Assembly (NCBI GenBank): GCA_002005325.1
Contig: CP017315.1
Coordinates: 236,001-300,000 of the forward strand
Direction of reading: 5' to 3'
Origin: Candidatus Tokpelaia hoelldoblerii
GTDB taxonomy: Bacteria > Pseudomonadota > Alphaproteobacteria > Rhizobiales > Rhizobiaceae
DNA length: 64,000 nt
Made by a program: the position numbers and the translations under genes. How positions within the stretch are numbered: the stretch's first letter is position 1; every line of letters starts with the position of its first letter. This document shows positions 52,821 through 60,929 of this stretch, piece after piece. The notes below the pieces were generated by a model. That model was given only the letters and a program-made list of their open reading frames with translations, did not search any database and was not told the DNA's origin.

Positions 52821-54006
52821 ACCTTCCGACCTTGAACTGCTTGCTGCCCTTGGCATCACGCCACAACAAAAGAAAAAGCAGGTTTATAGTGCGGTTGAAG
52901 AACGTGTAATTGCTGGTTTTGAGGATATTGTCCGCTTTTTTGACAGCCACAAGCGGGTGCCGCTGCATGGCGAAGATCGCGATATTTTTGAGCGGCTTTA
53001 TGCAGTGCGTCTTGACCGGTTGCGCGCAAGCTCACAATGGAAAACCCTGTTACGCGATTTTGATCCCTATCATTTATTGGACGGCGCTGAAAATACAACG
53101 CCAATCGCGCATGATCTTGATGATGCCGCTTTGCTTGCCATTCTGGGGGTCAGCATAACACCGGATGAAAACAGCCTTGAACATTTGCACCATGTCAAAC
53201 CACGCGCTGAAATACGCCAGAGTGCAGAGGAGATTGCCAGCCGCATACCATGTGCTGATTTTGCCCGGTTCAGCCCTTTGTTTGAAAGGGCGTGCCTTGA
53301 TCTGGCAGATGGTTTAAGAAAGATAAGGCGGTTTGGCAAAAATGCTGAAATCAAACGTGGTGAATTTTTTATTCTAAACGGGCAAATGGTTTATGTTGCG
53401 GATGTCGGTAACTTTTTTAAAGGGTCAAATGGTGGTTTAGATGCGCGGCTGCGTGTTATTTATGATAATAGCACGGAAAGTGATATTCTTTTGCGCTCGC
53501 TACAGCGGGCACTTTATAAGGATGAAGCCGGGCGACGTATTACAGAGCTTTCAGCTGGTCCGCTGTTTGGGGAAGAGCCAGAGGCAGATGATCTTGCCAG
53601 CGGTACAATTTATGTTTTGCGCTCTGACCACCCATTTCCATTTATTGTTGAGCATCGTGACACAATTCACAAAATTGGCGTAACGGGTGGTGATATAAAG
53701 AAGCGTATTGCGAACGCAGAGTTTGACCCCACCTATCTGATGGCAAAGGTTGAAATTGTTGCCAGCTATCAGCTTTTTAATATCCACCGCACCAAGCTTG
53801 AAGGTCTATTGCACAAAATTTTTGCCCACGCACAATTTGATATTGTTATCCCCGATCGCTTTGGTCGCTCCATTCATCCAAAAGAATGGTTTCTTGTGCC
53901 CCTTGCCGTTATTGACGATGTGGTGGATAAGATCAGGGATGGCACATTGCCACTTTATGAATATGAACCAGCAACAGGTCAGTTGCAAACCATTCATGAA
54001 CAGTAA
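52813..54006 (+). CDS. GIY-YIG nuclease family protein (T5orf172-like)
   Basis: A 397-residue protein. Residues 1-255 are an unrecognised helical region starting EPSDLELLAALGITPQQKKK. The C-terminal GIY-YIG-type domain has GTIYVLRSD (264-272), HKIGVTGGDIKKRI (KIG at 287-289) and a Glu in KLEGLLHKIF (E330) in the place of the catalytic metal ligand. Spacing fits the T5orf172/MUG113 branch of the family. ATG 52813 overlaps the helicase stop; the frame from 52777 is a shadow. Probably the DNA-cutting subunit of the system, which is inference from the fold and operon. Confidence 0.82.
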   Translation: MSEPSDLELLAALGITPQQKKKQVYSAVEERVIAGFEDIVRFFDSHKRVPLHGEDRDIFERLYAVRLDRLRASSQWKTLLRDFDPYHLLDGAENTTPIAHDLDDAALLAILGVSITPDENSLEHLHHVKPRAEIRQSAEEIASRIPCADFARFSPLFERACLDLADGLRKIRRFGKNAEIKRGEFFILNGQMVYVADVGNFFKGSNGGLDARLRVIYDNSTESDILLRSLQRALYKDEAGRRITELSAGPLFGEEPEADDLASGTIYVLRSDHPFPFIVEHRDTIHKIGVTGGDIKKRIANAEFDPTYLMAKVEIVASYQLFNIHRTKLEGLLHKIFAHAQFDIVIPDRFGRSIHPKEWFLVPLAVIDDVVDKIRDGTLPLYEYEPATGQLQTIHEQ

Positions 54007-54048
54007 ACAGTTTCTGTCTGCTGTGGGAGAAGGGCGGGCATGGCCCTG

Positions 54049-54303
54049 TTATTTTAACAGGGCGTTCAGTTTTCCTGCTTCTTCCAGTGCGTAAAGGTCA
54101 TCACAGCCGCCAATGTGTTTGCCGTTGATAAAGATTTGCGGCACGGTGGTTTTCCCGCCGGCGCGGTCAATCATTTCCTCGCGTTTTTCCGGCTGTTCCT
54201 CAATGTCGATTTCCGTATAGTCTGCGCCTTTTTCACCCAGCAGCGCCTTGGCGCGATTGCAATAGGGGCACCATGATTTGGTGTAAAGAATGATATCAGT
54301 CAT
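54049..54303 (-). CDS. grxC: Glutaredoxin 3
   Basis: An 84-residue dithiol glutaredoxin. The active site is WCPYCNRAKALL, and TVPQIFINGKHIGGCDDL is the glutathione-binding part. ATG 54303 gives the family start MTDIILYTKSWCPYC; a frame from 54423 adds 40 residues with no match. It converges on the accessory operon, 42 bases apart. In related genomes I would expect it near ubiG with DUF1178 and nitrilase genes between. Confidence 0.93.
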   Translation of the reverse strand: MTDIILYTKSWCPYCNRAKALLGEKGADYTEIDIEEQPEKREEMIDRAGGKTTVPQIFINGKHIGGCDDLYALEEAGKLNALLK

Positions 54304-54430
54304 TATCAACTCCATAAAATAATTGCAGTCAAGATATGTATCCGATTTTCTCCGGTTATGATACAAATATAAATCCAAAAGCAAAAAAACGGGTAAAAAT
54401 ATTTTCTCTGCTTGCGAAGGCAAAATAAAT

Positions 54431-54494
54431 TGCCTAACCCTGCAGGTGGGCCACCTTTCCCCAACGAGAGGCTGACTATCTGAGAGGATAGACT
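54431..54494 (+). promoter_or_regulatory. serC leader RNA motif
   Basis: The segment just before serC has two potential hairpins: the self-complementary AGGTGG-G-CCACCT (54444-54456) and CTATC/GATAG around TGAGAG (54476-54491). The second holds the ribosome site GAGAGGA immediately before the start codon. This matches what I know of the serC RNA motif of alphaproteobacteria, a presumed cis-regulator of serine synthesis. No ligand is known to me. Confidence 0.65.
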
Positions 54495-55667
54495 ATGATG
54501 ACTGATTTGAGTGAACCGGCAGAGCGGCCGGTCAGTGCCGCTTTTTCTTCAGGGCCATGCAGCAAACGTCCGGGCTGGGCGTTATCTTCCTTGCAGGACG
54601 CACCGCTTGGCCGCTCTCACCGCGCCAGAATCGGCAAAGCCAAACTGGCTGAAGCCATCAATCTCACCCGTGAAATTTTGGCTGTACCAGCGGATTACCG
54701 CATTGGCATTGTGCCCGCGTCCGACACCGGTGCGGTGGAGATGGCGCTATGGTCATTGCTGGGCGCGCGCGGGGTAGATATTGCCGCATGGGAAAGCTTT
54801 GGCGCAGGCTGGGTGAGCGATGTCACAAAACAGCTGAAATTGCCGGATGTGCGGGTGTTTGACGCGCCCTATGGCGAATTGCCGGATTTGAGCCGGCTTG
54901 ATTTTGACCGTGATGTTGTCTTTACCTGGAACGGCACAACCTCCGGTGTGCGCGTGCCCGATGCTGATTTTATTCCGGCCGGGCGTGAAGGGCTGACCAT
55001 TTGCGATGCGACGTCGGCGGCTTTTGCGCAAAATCTTGATTTCACCAGGCTTGATGTCGTCACCTATTCGTGGCAGAAGGTGCTGGGTGGTGAAGGGGGG
55101 CATGGGGTGCTGATTTTAAGCCCGCGCGCGGTTGAGCGGCTGGAAAGCTATACCCCCGCATGGCCATTGCCGAAAATCTTCCGCCTGACCAGGGGCGGCA
55201 AGCTGATCGAGGGCATTTTCACCGGTGAAACCATCAACACGCCGTCCATGCTGTGCGTGGAAGATTATCTTGACGGGTTGAAATGGGCAAAGTCGCTCGG
55301 CGGCCTGCCTGCTTTGCAGGCGCGGGCGGATAAGAATTTCGCTGTGCTGGATGATTTTGTGCAAAAAACACCATGGCTTGAAAATCTCGCGCAGGTGCCG
55401 GAGACGCGCTCCAATACGTCTGTCTGTCTGGTGATTGTCGACCCGCAGATCAGGACGCTGGATGCGGGCGCGCAGGCGGCGTTCGCCAGGGCGGTTGTCA
55501 GCCGTCTGGAAAACGCCGGTATTGCTTATGACATTGGCGCTTATCGTGATGCGCCATCCGGTTTGCGTATCTGGACAGGGGCGACAATTGAAGCCGCGGA
55601 TGTGCAGGCGCTGACGCTCTGGCTGGACTGGGCCTTTGCCGCTGAAAAAGCCGCACTTGGTCTGTAA
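54495..55667 (+). CDS. serC: Phosphoserine aminotransferase
   Basis: A 390-residue PLP enzyme making phosphoserine from 3-phosphohydroxypyruvate. It belongs to the alphaproteobacterial branch starting FSSGPCSKRPGWALSSLQDA. The PLP lysine lies in VVTYSWQKVLGGEGGHGVL (about 195). Two ATG codons (54495, 54498) are possible; GAGAGGA suits either. serA follows after 34 bases, making the serine pathway pair. Confidence 0.93.
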   Translation: MMTDLSEPAERPVSAAFSSGPCSKRPGWALSSLQDAPLGRSHRARIGKAKLAEAINLTREILAVPADYRIGIVPASDTGAVEMALWSLLGARGVDIAAWESFGAGWVSDVTKQLKLPDVRVFDAPYGELPDLSRLDFDRDVVFTWNGTTSGVRVPDADFIPAGREGLTICDATSAAFAQNLDFTRLDVVTYSWQKVLGGEGGHGVLILSPRAVERLESYTPAWPLPKIFRLTRGGKLIEGIFTGETINTPSMLCVEDYLDGLKWAKSLGGLPALQARADKNFAVLDDFVQKTPWLENLAQVPETRSNTSVCLVIVDPQIRTLDAGAQAAFARAVVSRLENAGIAYDIGAYRDAPSGLRIWTGATIEAADVQALTLWLDWAFAAEKAALGL

Positions 55668-55701
55668 TTTTTCTTCATATTCTTGTTATCAGGAGGCTTC
55701 T

Positions 55702-57309
55702 ATGGCGCCGCGTGTTCTCGTATCAGACAAACTTTCACCCACTGCTGTGCAGATTTTCAGGGATTATGGCGTGGCGGTGGATTATCTGCCCGACCTTGGC
55801 AATGACAAGGAAAAACTGCATAACGTGATCGGGCACTATGATGGTCTGGCCATCCGTTCTGCCACCAAGGTGACGGAAAAGCTGCTGGCAGCGGCCAAAA
55901 ACCTGAAAGTGATCGGCCGGGCCGGTATCGGCATTGATAATGTTGATCTTCCAGCTGCTTCGCGCCGTGGTGTCATTGTGATGAATACGCCATTTGGCAA
56001 TTCCATCACCACAGCGGAACACGCCATTGCCCTGCTGTTTGCTGTGGCGCGTGAAATCCCCGAGGCCAATGCCTCGACCAAAGCGGGAAAGTGGGAAAAG
56101 AACCGCTTTATGGGGGTGGAAATCACCGGCAAGATACTGGGGGTTATCGGCTGCGGCAATATTGGCGCAATTGTCGCCAGCCGCGGTATCGGCCTGAAAA
56201 TGCACGTTATTGCCTATGATCCGTTTCTGTCGGAAGCGCGCGCCCAGAAGCTGGGTGTGCAAAAGGTTGAACTGGACGACTTGCTGGCCCGTGCTGACTT
56301 TATCACCCTGCATACACCGCTCACTGATAAAACCCGCAATATTCTTGATGCGGGCGCCTTTGCCAAAATGAAAAAAGGGGTGCGCATTGTCAATTGCGCC
56401 CGTGGCGGTTTGATTGTCGAGAAAGATCTGGTCGCAGGCTTGCAATCCGGCCATGTGGCAGGTGCTGCCATTGATGTGTTTGAAGTTGAGCCGCCGGCGG
56501 CGGATAATCCGCTGTTTGCCCTTGAAAATGTCATCTGCACGCCGCATCTTGGCGCGGCCACATCCGAGGCGCAGGAAAATGTCGCGCTGCAGGTGGCTGA
56601 GCAGATGGCCGATTATCTGCTCAATGGTGCGGTGAGCAACGCCATCAATATGCCTGCTATCACAGCGGAAGAAGCGCCACGGCTGAAACCCTTTGTCAAA
56701 CTGGCGGAAGTGCTGGGCGCTTTTGTCGGGCAATCGACAGAAGAAGATATCAGGGAAGCGGAAATTCTGTTTGACGGCAGCACCGCTGCCATGAATACCA
56801 GTGCGCTTGTCAGTGCGGCTCTTGCCGGTCTGATACGGCCGCAAATGCCGGATGTCAATATGGTGTCCGCTCCTGTTGTGGTGAAAGAGCGCGGCATTGT
56901 CGTCTCGGAAATCAAGCGTGACAAATCCGGTGTGTTTGATGGCTATATCAAATTGACGGTGCGTACCTCCAAACGCACCCGCTCAATTGCCGGAACCTGT
57001 TTTGCCGATGGAAAACCGCGCTTTATCCAGATCAAGGGTATCAATCTGGATGCGGAAGTCGGCCGCCATATGCTTTATATCACCAACAGTGATACACCGG
57101 GTATTATCGGCACAATCGGTTCCATCTGCGGCCGGCATGGAGTGAATATCGCCAATTTTGCTCTTGGGCGTTCAGCGCCGGGCAGTGACGCGATTGCCAT
57201 GCTCTATCTTGATGCGCGCATTGGTGATAGTGTGCTGGAGGAATTGCGCGCGGTTGATGGGATCCGCCATGCGCGTTCGCTGGGATTTGAGGTGGAAAGC
57301 GATATATGA
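55702..57309 (+). CDS. serA: D-3-phosphoglycerate dehydrogenase
   Basis: A 535-residue long-form enzyme opening serine synthesis. NAD site GVIGCGNIGAIVA, catalytic Arg in NCARGGLIVE, Glu in VFEVEPP, and His in CTPHLGAATSEAQENV. An intervening domain and a C-terminal ACT domain (about 455-530, SDTPGIIGTIGSICGRHG) follow, as in long-form SerA. ATG 55702 has AGGAGG upstream. It overlaps the next gene by ATGA. Confidence 0.95.
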   Translation: MAPRVLVSDKLSPTAVQIFRDYGVAVDYLPDLGNDKEKLHNVIGHYDGLAIRSATKVTEKLLAAAKNLKVIGRAGIGIDNVDLPAASRRGVIVMNTPFGNSITTAEHAIALLFAVAREIPEANASTKAGKWEKNRFMGVEITGKILGVIGCGNIGAIVASRGIGLKMHVIAYDPFLSEARAQKLGVQKVELDDLLARADFITLHTPLTDKTRNILDAGAFAKMKKGVRIVNCARGGLIVEKDLVAGLQSGHVAGAAIDVFEVEPPAADNPLFALENVICTPHLGAATSEAQENVALQVAEQMADYLLNGAVSNAINMPAITAEEAPRLKPFVKLAEVLGAFVGQSTEEDIREAEILFDGSTAAMNTSALVSAALAGLIRPQMPDVNMVSAPVVVKERGIVVSEIKRDKSGVFDGYIKLTVRTSKRTRSIAGTCFADGKPRFIQIKGINLDAEVGRHMLYITNSDTPGIIGTIGSICGRHGVNIANFALGRSAPGSDAIAMLYLDARIGDSVLEELRAVDGIRHARSLGFEVESDI

Positions 57310-57806
57310 CGATGGAACCGGTGCAGTGGCGTCCAATGCAAGGGGATGATCTGGCGGCAGTCAGCCGGATTGCTGCTGTGTGCCATCCCGCTTTTCCTGA
57401 AAGCAGCCGGGTGCTGGCGGAAAAACAGCGCCTCGCGCCGGACTTTTGCCTTGTGCTGGCTGATGAGCGGCAGGTGCTTGGCTATCTGCTGGCGCATCCG
57501 TGGCGGCTTGGCGATATACCGGCGCTTGATCACCTGCTCGGGGCTATCCCTGTTGATGCTGATTGCCTTTACCTGCATGATCTGGCGCTGTTGCCGCAGA
57601 CACGCGGCGGCGGATATGCGGCCAAAGTTCTTGCTCTGCTGGAAAGAGGGGCAATGGCCGCCGGTTATACAAAACTTGCACTGGTGGCGGTGAACAAGTC
57701 GGCGGCCTTTTGGCGTAAACAGGGGTTCATTGCGGTGCAACCGGCAGGAATAATGGCAAAAAAGCTGAAAACTTACAGCGATGATGCCCTTTATATGACA
57801 AAATAG
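57306..57806 (+). CDS. GNAT family N-acetyltransferase
   Basis: A 166-residue acetyltransferase. The beta-4 strand LYLHDLALLPQTRGGGYAAKVL contains the acetyl-CoA loop (RGGGYA, about 98-103). KSAAFWRKQGFI is the typical C-terminal motif. It is translationally coupled to serA by ATGA. The substrate is unknown. Confidence 0.82.
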   Translation: MTMEPVQWRPMQGDDLAAVSRIAAVCHPAFPESSRVLAEKQRLAPDFCLVLADERQVLGYLLAHPWRLGDIPALDHLLGAIPVDADCLYLHDLALLPQTRGGGYAAKVLALLERGAMAAGYTKLALVAVNKSAAFWRKQGFIAVQPAGIMAKKLKTYSDDALYMTK

Positions 57807-57892
57807 AGTCGCGCTTTTTATAAGATTTCGTTATAAGGGAACCGTTTGTTTTTCGGATTGTCCGATTCTGTATCATAAAACGGAGGGCTGTT

Positions 57893-59185
57893 ATGGCCAA
57901 TGTGGTGGTTGTCGGCGCCCAGTGGGGCGATGAGGGCAAGGGGAAAATTGTTGACTGGCTGTCAGAGCGTGCCGATGTGGTGGTGCGTTATCAGGGTGGC
58001 CATAATGCCGGTCATACGCTGGTGATTGACGGGGTGAGCTATAAACTGTCGCTGCTGCCCTCCGGCCTTGTGCGCGGCAAGCTGTCGGTGATCGGCAATG
58101 GCGTTGTGGTTGACCCGCATCATTTTGTCGGGGAACTGGCCAAATTGCGCGCGCAAGGGGTGAAAATTACGCCGGATGTTTTGCGCATTGCTGAAAATGC
58201 GCCGCTTATTCTGTCGCTGCACCGTGACCTTGACGCCATGCGTGAGGATAACGCTGCCGCGGGGGTTAAAATCGGCACGACGCGGCGCGGTATCGGCCCG
58301 GCTTATGAGGACAAGGTCGGCCGCCGCTCAATCCGGCTGGTTGATCTGGCCGAGCCGGACACCTTGATGAGCAAGATTGACCGGCTGCTTGCCCACCATA
58401 ATGCGCTGCGCCGCGGCATGGGTGAGGCGGAAATTGACCCGCAGGGCCTTTATGATGAATTGATGCAGGTGGCGGATGCGATCCTGCCCTTTATGGGGCG
58501 CACATGGAAACTGCTTGACGAGCGCCGCCGCGCGCGGGCGCGCATTCTGTTTGAAGGGGCGCAAGGTGCGCTGCTTGATAATGATTTCGGCACGTATCCT
58601 TATGTGACTTCATCCAACACCATTGCCGGACAGGCGGCGACCGGTTCCGGCATGGGGCCGGGTGCGGTTAATTATGCGCTGGGTATTGTCAAGGCCTATA
58701 CCACACGGGTGGGAGAAGGGCCGTTTCCGACCGAGCAGCTTAATGAAGTCGGCGAATTTTTGGGTGAGCGCGGGCGTGAATTCGGTGTGGTGACAGGACG
58801 CAAGCGCCGTTGCGGCTGGTTTGATGCTGTTCTGGTGCGCCAGATGATTGCTGTATGCGGCATTAACGGTATTGCACTGACCAAGCTTGATGTGCTTGAC
58901 GGATTGGATGAGATTAAAATCTGTGTCGGTTATGAACTGGACGGGGAGAAAATTGATTATTTCCCTGCTTCACCCGCCCGGCAGGCTCGTGTCAAACCCG
59001 TTTATGAAACGCTGCCCGGCTGGCAGGAAACAACGGCGGGGGCGCGTAAATGGGCGGATCTGCCGGCGCAGGCGGTGAAATATGTTCGCCATATTGAAGA
59101 ACTGATCGGCGCACCGGTGGCGATGCTTTCCACCAGCCCCGAGCGGGAAGACACCATTCTGGTAACAGATCCGTTTGAGGATTGA
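57893..59185 (+). CDS. purA: Adenylosuccinate synthetase
   Basis: A 430-residue GTP-dependent enzyme converting IMP to adenylosuccinate in AMP synthesis. It starts VVVVGAQWGDEGKGKIVDWL (the GDEGKGK loop), then QGGHNAGHTLVIDG, GTTRRGIGPAYEDK, and VTGRKRRCGWFD for IMP binding. GGAGGG lies before the ATG. Hairpins follow the stop. Confidence 0.96.
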   Translation: MANVVVVGAQWGDEGKGKIVDWLSERADVVVRYQGGHNAGHTLVIDGVSYKLSLLPSGLVRGKLSVIGNGVVVDPHHFVGELAKLRAQGVKITPDVLRIAENAPLILSLHRDLDAMREDNAAAGVKIGTTRRGIGPAYEDKVGRRSIRLVDLAEPDTLMSKIDRLLAHHNALRRGMGEAEIDPQGLYDELMQVADAILPFMGRTWKLLDERRRARARILFEGAQGALLDNDFGTYPYVTSSNTIAGQAATGSGMGPGAVNYALGIVKAYTTRVGEGPFPTEQLNEVGEFLGERGREFGVVTGRKRRCGWFDAVLVRQMIAVCGINGIALTKLDVLDGLDEIKICVGYELDGEKIDYFPASPARQARVKPVYETLPGWQETTAGARKWADLPAQAVKYVRHIEELIGAPVAMLSTSPEREDTILVTDPFED

Positions 59186-59199
59186 TATATTTAACAATA

Positions 59200-59258
59200 C
59201 CTTGTCATCAGGACTTAATTCTTGATGACAAGGCTTTAATTCTTGATTATAATCAAGA
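59200..59258 (+). repeat. Two inverted repeats downstream of purA
   Basis: CCTTGTCATCA/TGATGACAAGG (59200-59233) is an 11-bp perfect stem followed by CTTTAATT. A second perfect 18-bp palindrome, TCTTGATTATAATCAAGA, lies at 59241-59258. The phrase TTAATTCTTGAT occurs in both. The first may terminate purA; the second looks like a protein-binding site or part of the next promoter. The rest of the 229-base gap holds nothing I recognise. Confidence 0.6.
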
Positions 59259-59414
59259 CTATCGCAATTTATCTGTATAAACCGGGATAGTCTGGTATTT
59301 TCTGTTTGGAAGTTATACGGAAACGGGTTTATGCTGCGGGAGCAAGTATAAAATCGGATGGCTGTTTGACTAACAAAAGAAAAGCCCTCTGTAAATAAAG
59401 AGATTGATCGCTTT

Positions 59415-60857
59415 ATGGCAGATTTTGTCGGATTGCTGAAAAAAACCATTGATGCGCAAAAAAATGCGACGCCGGAATTGCGCGCCCGCATTTATCTGCG
59501 CACCCGTCAGACAGTGGAAAAAAAACTGTTTGAGAGCAAGGTTGCGCCGGAAGTTGCTGAAATGCAACGCAGGATTATTGAAAAAGCGATTCGTGAAGTT
59601 GAGGCTTTTTATCTTCTTGCTGAAACGCAGGCAAAGCAACAGATGTTGCAGATGGCGCTCGCTGATCAGGGCGATGCCGGAGGGGTGGCGCCCCCGGCAC
59701 AGGATGTGACGGCGTTTTTGCAGGCGCAGGAAGACAACAGGATGCAAGCGGCAATTCCTGCCGTGCCCGCGACGGGTGCTCCCGCAGGGCGTGTTGATAA
59801 GAAAGCCGGTCTTCCACCCCTTGCGATTGAGGAAAAAAGGCTTGCCGTTGAGAGCCCGAACGGTGATTTTGATCTGGTTTCGGATATTTTCGGTCAGGCG
59901 GCCAAACGTGAGCAGCAGCGTTCGGGCAATAAGCGTCTTGCGCGGGCCGGTGCCATTATTGCGGTGATTGCCGTTATCAGTCTGGTCTCTGTCTGGTTTC
60001 TGACCGGCTTTCTGCAGCAAGTGGAAGAGACGCAACCGGTAGCGCTTGAAGACAGCCGTGATATTCCGCTACCGCCTGAAGGGGCTGTTGAGGTGCCGGA
60101 AGAAAAAATGACGCAGCGCCTGTTGCCTGACGGGCGTGAAGTCGACCCCGGTGTGGCAGACGGCGCGGATGGGCCGGTTGCGTCTATTGACGGAAATGCA
60201 AATCAGGCCACTGCTGCTGCAATTGTGCCGGTGGCAGAAGCGCTGTTTTATGAAGGGCGGACAGAAACAGAATCTGAAACATCGCAAACCGGCAAGGTGG
60301 AATGGTCGATTCTGAATAGTGTTTCAGAAGAGGGCGAGCCGGACATGGCGATCCGTGGTGAAGTGCAAATTCCTGACAGGGATATGAAATTGCTGATCAC
60401 GATTCGCCGCAATACAGATGTTTCCATGCCGGCGGCGGTTTTGGCTGAACTGGTCTTTGTCGTGCCGGATGATTTTGACGGGGGAGCTGTCGATCAGATC
60501 GGGCAGTTGATGTTTAAACCGGCGGAGCAATCGCGTCAGCAGGATTTGCAGGGAACTGTGATGCCACATCGCCTCAATGAAAACTTCTTTCTTGTTACCA
60601 TCAATGCCCCACGCCCGATGATGGAATATAATCTCAACATCATGCGTCAGTTGCAATGGCTCAAGCTTTATGTTCAGTATAGCAGTGGCCGCTATGGCGA
60701 GTTCTCCCTTGCCAAGGGTGAAGGCGGCGATGCAATTTTTAAACAGGTGATCGACAGCTGGCGGGCAAAGGGATATATTTATAATGCCCGTGCGCCGGAA
60801 GCACCTGTTGTTGCCAATGAGGTTACAGAGGACGGGATCACAGAAGACGGGCAATAA
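59415..60857 (+). CDS. Membrane-anchored protein of unknown function
   Basis: A 480-residue protein. The N-terminal cytoplasmic part is helical and charged (1-85, ELRARIYLRTRQTVEKKLFE), followed by a low-complexity Ala/Pro linker. One transmembrane helix at about 178-200 (GAIIAVIAVISLVSVWFLTG) comes next, then an acidic linker and a beta-rich periplasmic domain (about 275-460). It resembles uncharacterised transmembrane proteins of Rhizobiales found near purA. Function unknown. ATG 59415 has a weak ribosome site (AAAGAGATTG). Confidence 0.7.
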   Translation: MADFVGLLKKTIDAQKNATPELRARIYLRTRQTVEKKLFESKVAPEVAEMQRRIIEKAIREVEAFYLLAETQAKQQMLQMALADQGDAGGVAPPAQDVTAFLQAQEDNRMQAAIPAVPATGAPAGRVDKKAGLPPLAIEEKRLAVESPNGDFDLVSDIFGQAAKREQQRSGNKRLARAGAIIAVIAVISLVSVWFLTGFLQQVEETQPVALEDSRDIPLPPEGAVEVPEEKMTQRLLPDGREVDPGVADGADGPVASIDGNANQATAAAIVPVAEALFYEGRTETESETSQTGKVEWSILNSVSEEGEPDMAIRGEVQIPDRDMKLLITIRRNTDVSMPAAVLAELVFVVPDDFDGGAVDQIGQLMFKPAEQSRQQDLQGTVMPHRLNENFFLVTINAPRPMMEYNLNIMRQLQWLKLYVQYSSGRYGEFSLAKGEGGDAIFKQVIDSWRAKGYIYNARAPEAPVVANEVTEDGITEDGQ

Positions 60858-60929
60858 GTAAATTTGTCTTTAACGGAGTCATGCTTGCCATGAGATAGCG
60901 GCATGGCCGGATTTTTCCGGGATATTGTT

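Noticed and set aside
47938..54048. BREX or DISARM assignment for the accessory island
   Set aside because: No PglZ, BrxC, DrmA or DrmB-like protein is present; only methyltransferase, helicase and GIY-YIG genes.
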